A stretch of DNA of 64,000 nucleotides, taken from contig JARUPZ010000005.1 of assembly GCA_031213475.1 (NCBI GenBank), forward strand, positions 6,382,988 through 6,446,987, read 5' to 3'. The notes beneath the pieces are model-generated. The model worked only from the letters and a program-made list of their open reading frames with translations. It searched no databases and had not been told where the DNA came from. The first letter of the stretch is position 1. Every line of letters begins with the position of its first letter. Below are positions 60,462 through 64,000 of this stretch, one piece after another. The position numbers and the translations under genes were made by a program. This stretch comes from Nereocystis luetkeana (lineage: Eukaryota; Sar; Phaeophyceae; Laminariales; Laminariaceae).

Positions 60462-60545
60462 CGAGCATGCACTCGGTGGGACTTGAACCCGCGAAATTGA
60501 TCTTGATAGGCACGCGGACCACTAACGAAGCCACCGGGGACGCCG
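60462..60545 (-). repeat. tRNA-like sequence or tRNA pseudogene
   Basis: Minus strand reads GGTGGCTTCGTTAGTGG (A-box-like) and CGGGTTCAAGTCCCACCG (T-arm-like B-box) about 35 nt apart. The 3' acceptor strand CGAGTGC has no 5' partner, so a working tRNA is unlikely. Confidence 0.45.
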
Positions 60546-61039
60546 GCAATATGATACAATATTACGACGTTACGAAATATCTGCATATGACTGTACACAT
60601 AGAACATATGCCTGAATACCCCGCTAGAACTGCACCTGCTTTTCTAGGGACAACACATACATGGAAATACTCGTATACTACAATAGTGTGGAAACATTAC
60701 TATCGACTGACTGAATCGTTTTGATAGATTTCTCGATGCTTTCCGCCAAACATTTTCATCATATTTTATTTATGTGTGCATATCTTTGATCACGGCAGTG
60801 AAGGCCTCTCCCCCACAAAAAACGAGGACTGCCCATTGAAAATGTACACCAGGTACCAGGTATTATATATAATACACTCCAAGCGAGACACACCGCACAC
60901 ACCCCCACACGCGTAACAGACGTGACACAGCAGTTCAGCAGTGGGATAATATTTACAGACGAAAAAAAAAAAAATGCACTGAAGAAGGGGCTGGACCTCT
61001 CGACCACACTCGGCTGCCCACCAAAAATCGCACTGCGGC

Positions 61040-61085
<46 letters not shown>

Positions 61086-61494
61086 TTGTGCGTTGTGCGT
61101 TGTGGCAGCATGCATGTACCACACTACACCGGAGACCCCCCCCCCTTCCAGTTCTACGGATTGCAGGGTTCGATAAAAAAGCAGCTGCTGTAGGTCGAAC
61201 AGAGTAGGAAGTCGCAGCAAAACAGCGCGGACAAACTACCGCACGAGCGTGATGTTGCTTCCTGCTCTGCTGGCGGGCGGCAAGTGTGTACAGCGTTGGA
61301 GCCAGCTGGTTCGGTTGTCTGTGATGTCTGAGTTATGTGCGTACATGTTACCAAAAAAAAAAATCGGGGAAAAAAAGGAAAAACAAAATAGACTTGTGAT
61401 GTCTGCGAGGGTCGAATTTTCGCCTTCAAGTCCAAAATCGGGCATCGTGACTATTAATAGTTTACTATTAATATAAAAACGTGAAAGCGCTCAA

Positions 61495-61691
61495 CCCTGT
61501 GAGAACCGCAGTCCCGTTCTGGGGACCCACCGGGTCAAATTCCAAGTAGTTTGCCCCAAAAACGGGATTGCGGTCCTACTGTTACGGGGGACCATAGTTA
61601 ACAGGACCTATGGTATACATAAAAACCTATATGTTTAACCATTTTTACTAACAATATTTGGTCCTGTTAACTATGGCCCCCCGTAATAGGG
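61495..61691. mobile_element. MITE family 2, interrupted by MITE family 1
   Basis: CCCTGTGAGAACCGCAGTCC at the left, GGGATTGCGGTCCTA before the inserted element, TAGGG then TTAA after it. Confidence 0.78.
61582..61686. mobile_element. MITE family 1 inserted in a MITE family 2 element
   Basis: 105 bp, TTACGGGGGACC to CCCCCGTAA. The sequence on either side is the split 3' end of a TTAA-type MITE. Confidence 0.82.
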
Positions 61692-63097
61692 TTAAACTAA
61701 AGATCCATATTACCTGGCATTTATTTTCGCGGTCCACACGACACACGACCCACCGCATACACACATAGATACACCGCACAAGAGAGAGAGGTGGTAGATG
61801 ACGGATGACGGATCGCAGCCTCCGAAAAAAGCAACCAGCCACAGCAGCATACGACACGCGCGTGGTGTTCCTGGCCTTTGCTTGTGCTGTCGGGCGGGGG
61901 GGTTTTAACGTTGTATTGTTTGTGTTCTCCAGATTTGTGGTGTGCGCTCCGGGCAAAAAGAAACACAAAACTTCTGAAATAGAAGGACCGTTGGCGTATT
62001 GATATTTATCCCCAAACGGTGCTTACATTCCCGTCCAGAGTTGGCGTGGGTTCGTCACACACAACAGCAACAAATACACCGCCGTAGTGCGTTGGTGGTG
62101 CATTACGGGCCGCAAGCTCCGATAAACACAATTAGCCACAGCAGTACAGCGCCGATGGGTGTGCCACACCCGCACGACCCGCACGATGGGCGGCAGCTTT
62201 GTAGCGTTGTGCTCTCTGCCTGTCGTTGTCTGTCACCTACCTGGTACATGTTCGGGCCGTGCTCTCGTGAAAGGGCACAACGCTGACGACATGTTACGTA
62301 CGTACAAAATAAGGCCTCTCGTACTAAAACCAGGGAAATCGATCTACTCCCGCCCCCGCCCCCCCCAAAAATGAGGGCTTACCACGCGCTCCAGATGGCA
62401 CGGATCGCGCCCGGACCACGACCAATGTGTCCGGATGGACTTCCCGCGTCGACTACTTAGCGTTTCGCCAAAAAGCGCTTGTACGAAGAGATAAGTTCGA
62501 AAAGGTGAAAAAAAAATCACGAACATAACTACGGTAACCATATAAAATATGAATACTATTACACGTAGTAGCAGTGTTCTGCTGTTCCGCTGCTGGTGCA
62601 GCTGCTGCTACTGCTGCTCAAATAAGTCAAGAGGCAGCACTTTCACCTTTCATCCCTTGACAGACAGCAAAACGAGCTACTATCTGTACGTCCTGCTGTA
62701 TCTCTTGGGGTTTTACAGTACGCTTGTATTAAAATACCTCTGTAGTGTGGAACACTCGGCCCTGTATACACATCTTGACAGAGCACGTTTACCGTTGCTT
62801 GACATGTCTCCCGACTCCTGGCATCGTCGCTGCTGCTGTTGCTGCTACTGCTGCTGCTACTGCTGCCGCTGCGCATGGCCAGTCAACTATTAAGAGCGGT
62901 ACTGCCGTAATATCTTCCAGGTACAGACAGTACCTAGTCACTTGTATCATATTACCTGGTGTTGCTGCATCATGTATGATACCAGGTATCTACGTACTGG
63001 TAGTTTTGAGGCGCAGTTTCTCAAACGGAAAGTTGGAGTTGGATCTACAGCAGCAACGTTAACCTCCCCTGATAGAAAAGGGGTCCTACCTCATTGT

Positions 63098-63136
<39 letters not shown>

Positions 63137-64000
63137 GGAAACAAACGCAAGACTTCCGCTCTCCATCGTGTTTTGTACCATACAATTTAGCAGGCAGTGA
63201 GTTTATCAATATTTATACCGGGAGTGTCAAAGCAAACTTGAGGCACGTGTCGTCCGGCGTAGCAGCAGCTACTCAGCGAGGGTGCCCTAAGCGCCACGTA
63301 CGTGTGTACATACTAGCGAAAACCGATCGTCGATGGTACTGTCACTACTGCTGTTGCTGTTGCTGTTGATGCAGCTGTTGCTGCTAATGCGGCTGCTGCT
63401 GCTGCTGCTGCTGCCGCTGCTGCTGCTGCTGCCGCCGCGTGGCCGCTGCTGCTGCCGTTGCCGTTGCTGCTGCATGCTGCAGATGCACAAATGTTACGTT
63501 TGACAGGTAACTGCTTAGACTACGTATGATTATGTACTACTGTTATTTCTACTGCTGTCCCTAGAGCTGTAAGTTGGGTGTGCCGCTAGGTACACAATGA
63601 TACGAATCTCACACCGACGCGGGGTCGTTCTGCTGCAATACACTGCTGCACGCACCTTTCGTCGTACCAGGTATGTACTCTTGATGTCATACGAGCCAGC
63701 AGCACGCGATTTGGGCGTTTAGGCTGCATACCCTCTGACACCCTGACCCCGACATCCAATGTTAGTATGCATGAGAGAATAGATCGATTCTAGAGCGCGG
63801 AATATCGATCGGTACCGCAGACTGCCCTATACGCAGCTTCGTGCAGCAATCGAAGCAGCATCAGCAGTAGGAGTAGCGGCGGCAGAAGCAACAGCAGCAG
63901 CGGCGGCGGCGGCAGCAGCGGCCACCGCAGCCGCAGCGGCAGCAGGAGCCAGTCTGGCTTGAACGACCAAAACAACATTGTTGCCAGTCTATTTTTCCAA

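Larger units (their letters stand above)
55212..64000. other. Right end: upstream of DCP1 exons, repeats only
   Basis: Must hold the DCP1 start exon or its 5' intron. Contains an ACAG run (55305-55345), MITEs (55697-55801, 61582-61686), a CAG run (56156-56226), the ATCACACGGGTGAT minisatellite (56765-57275), X and LINE fragments (57960-58060, 58488-58750), a TA run (59275-59297), TTAA MITEs (59773-59876, 61495-61691), tRNA-like sequences (59566-59625, 60462-60545) and CTG runs (61035-61085, 63085-63135, 63380-63435). No gene could be assigned. Confidence 0.5.

Noticed and set aside
59566-60545. Functional tRNA genes
   Set aside because: A- and B-box-like strings are present, but acceptor and T- or D-stems do not pair in my hand folding.
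52270-63435. CTG/CAG runs as possible poly-Gln or poly-Leu genes
   Set aside because: Apart from the runs at 46.5-47.9 kb (DCP1 exons), they have no flanking coding sequence or splice signals.

Overview
This is eukaryotic nuclear DNA. It has long GT-AG introns, exons of 40 to 1,400 bp, strong low-complexity coding (poly-Gly, Ala, Gln, Ser), many C or G homopolymer runs and dense small repeats. Intron density, GC-rich coding and trinucleotide repeats suggest a stramenopile alga, most likely a brown alga of the Ectocarpus type. That is inference; no marker gene fixes the taxon.

Two convergent protein genes could be assembled by hand from splice sites and reading phase. Gene A, on the + strand (about 512 to 34,6xx, possibly to 38,315), is a very large member of the Fmp27/SABRE/Hobbit family (BLTP2-type bridge-like lipid transfer proteins). 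Its C-terminal half lies here in at least 20 exons whose phases join into about 6.7 kb of continuous coding; the N-terminal half is off the left edge. A CHORD-like zinc-binding motif, split over three exons (24972-26891), is embedded in it. Near the C-terminus a 105-bp MITE lies at what looks like the old 5' splice site of exon 34504 and brings an in-frame stop. Gene B, on the - strand (55,211 down to 44,416), is the decapping activator DCP1: an EVH1 domain over three exons, a long Gln/Gly/Ala-rich linker, and a C-terminal oligomerisation helix. Its first short exon was not found.

The two proteins are not expected to work together. Gene A should move lipids at membrane contact sites; DCP1 acts with DCP2 in 5'-3' mRNA decay.

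The rest is introns and intergenic DNA full of mobile elements: (1) a MITE family of about 105 bp with TTACGGGGG ends and TA target duplications (at least 13 copies, some nested); (2) a nearly palindromic MITE of about 90 bp flanked by TTAA, piggyBac-like (9 copies); (3) a decayed non-LTR retrotransposon at 35.6-37.2 kb plus 3'-end fragments, all ending in a poly-C tail; (4) a family of about 380 bp, often 5'-truncated, whose 3' end resembles that of the LINE, so probably its SINE partner; (5) tRNA-like repeats. Several copies of family 4 sit immediately beside exons of gene A with their C-tails pointing at the exon. Minisatellites with internal dyads occur at 50.5 kb and 56.8-57.3 kb. From 55.2 kb to the right end I found repeats and a few unexplained open stretches, but no gene I can name.
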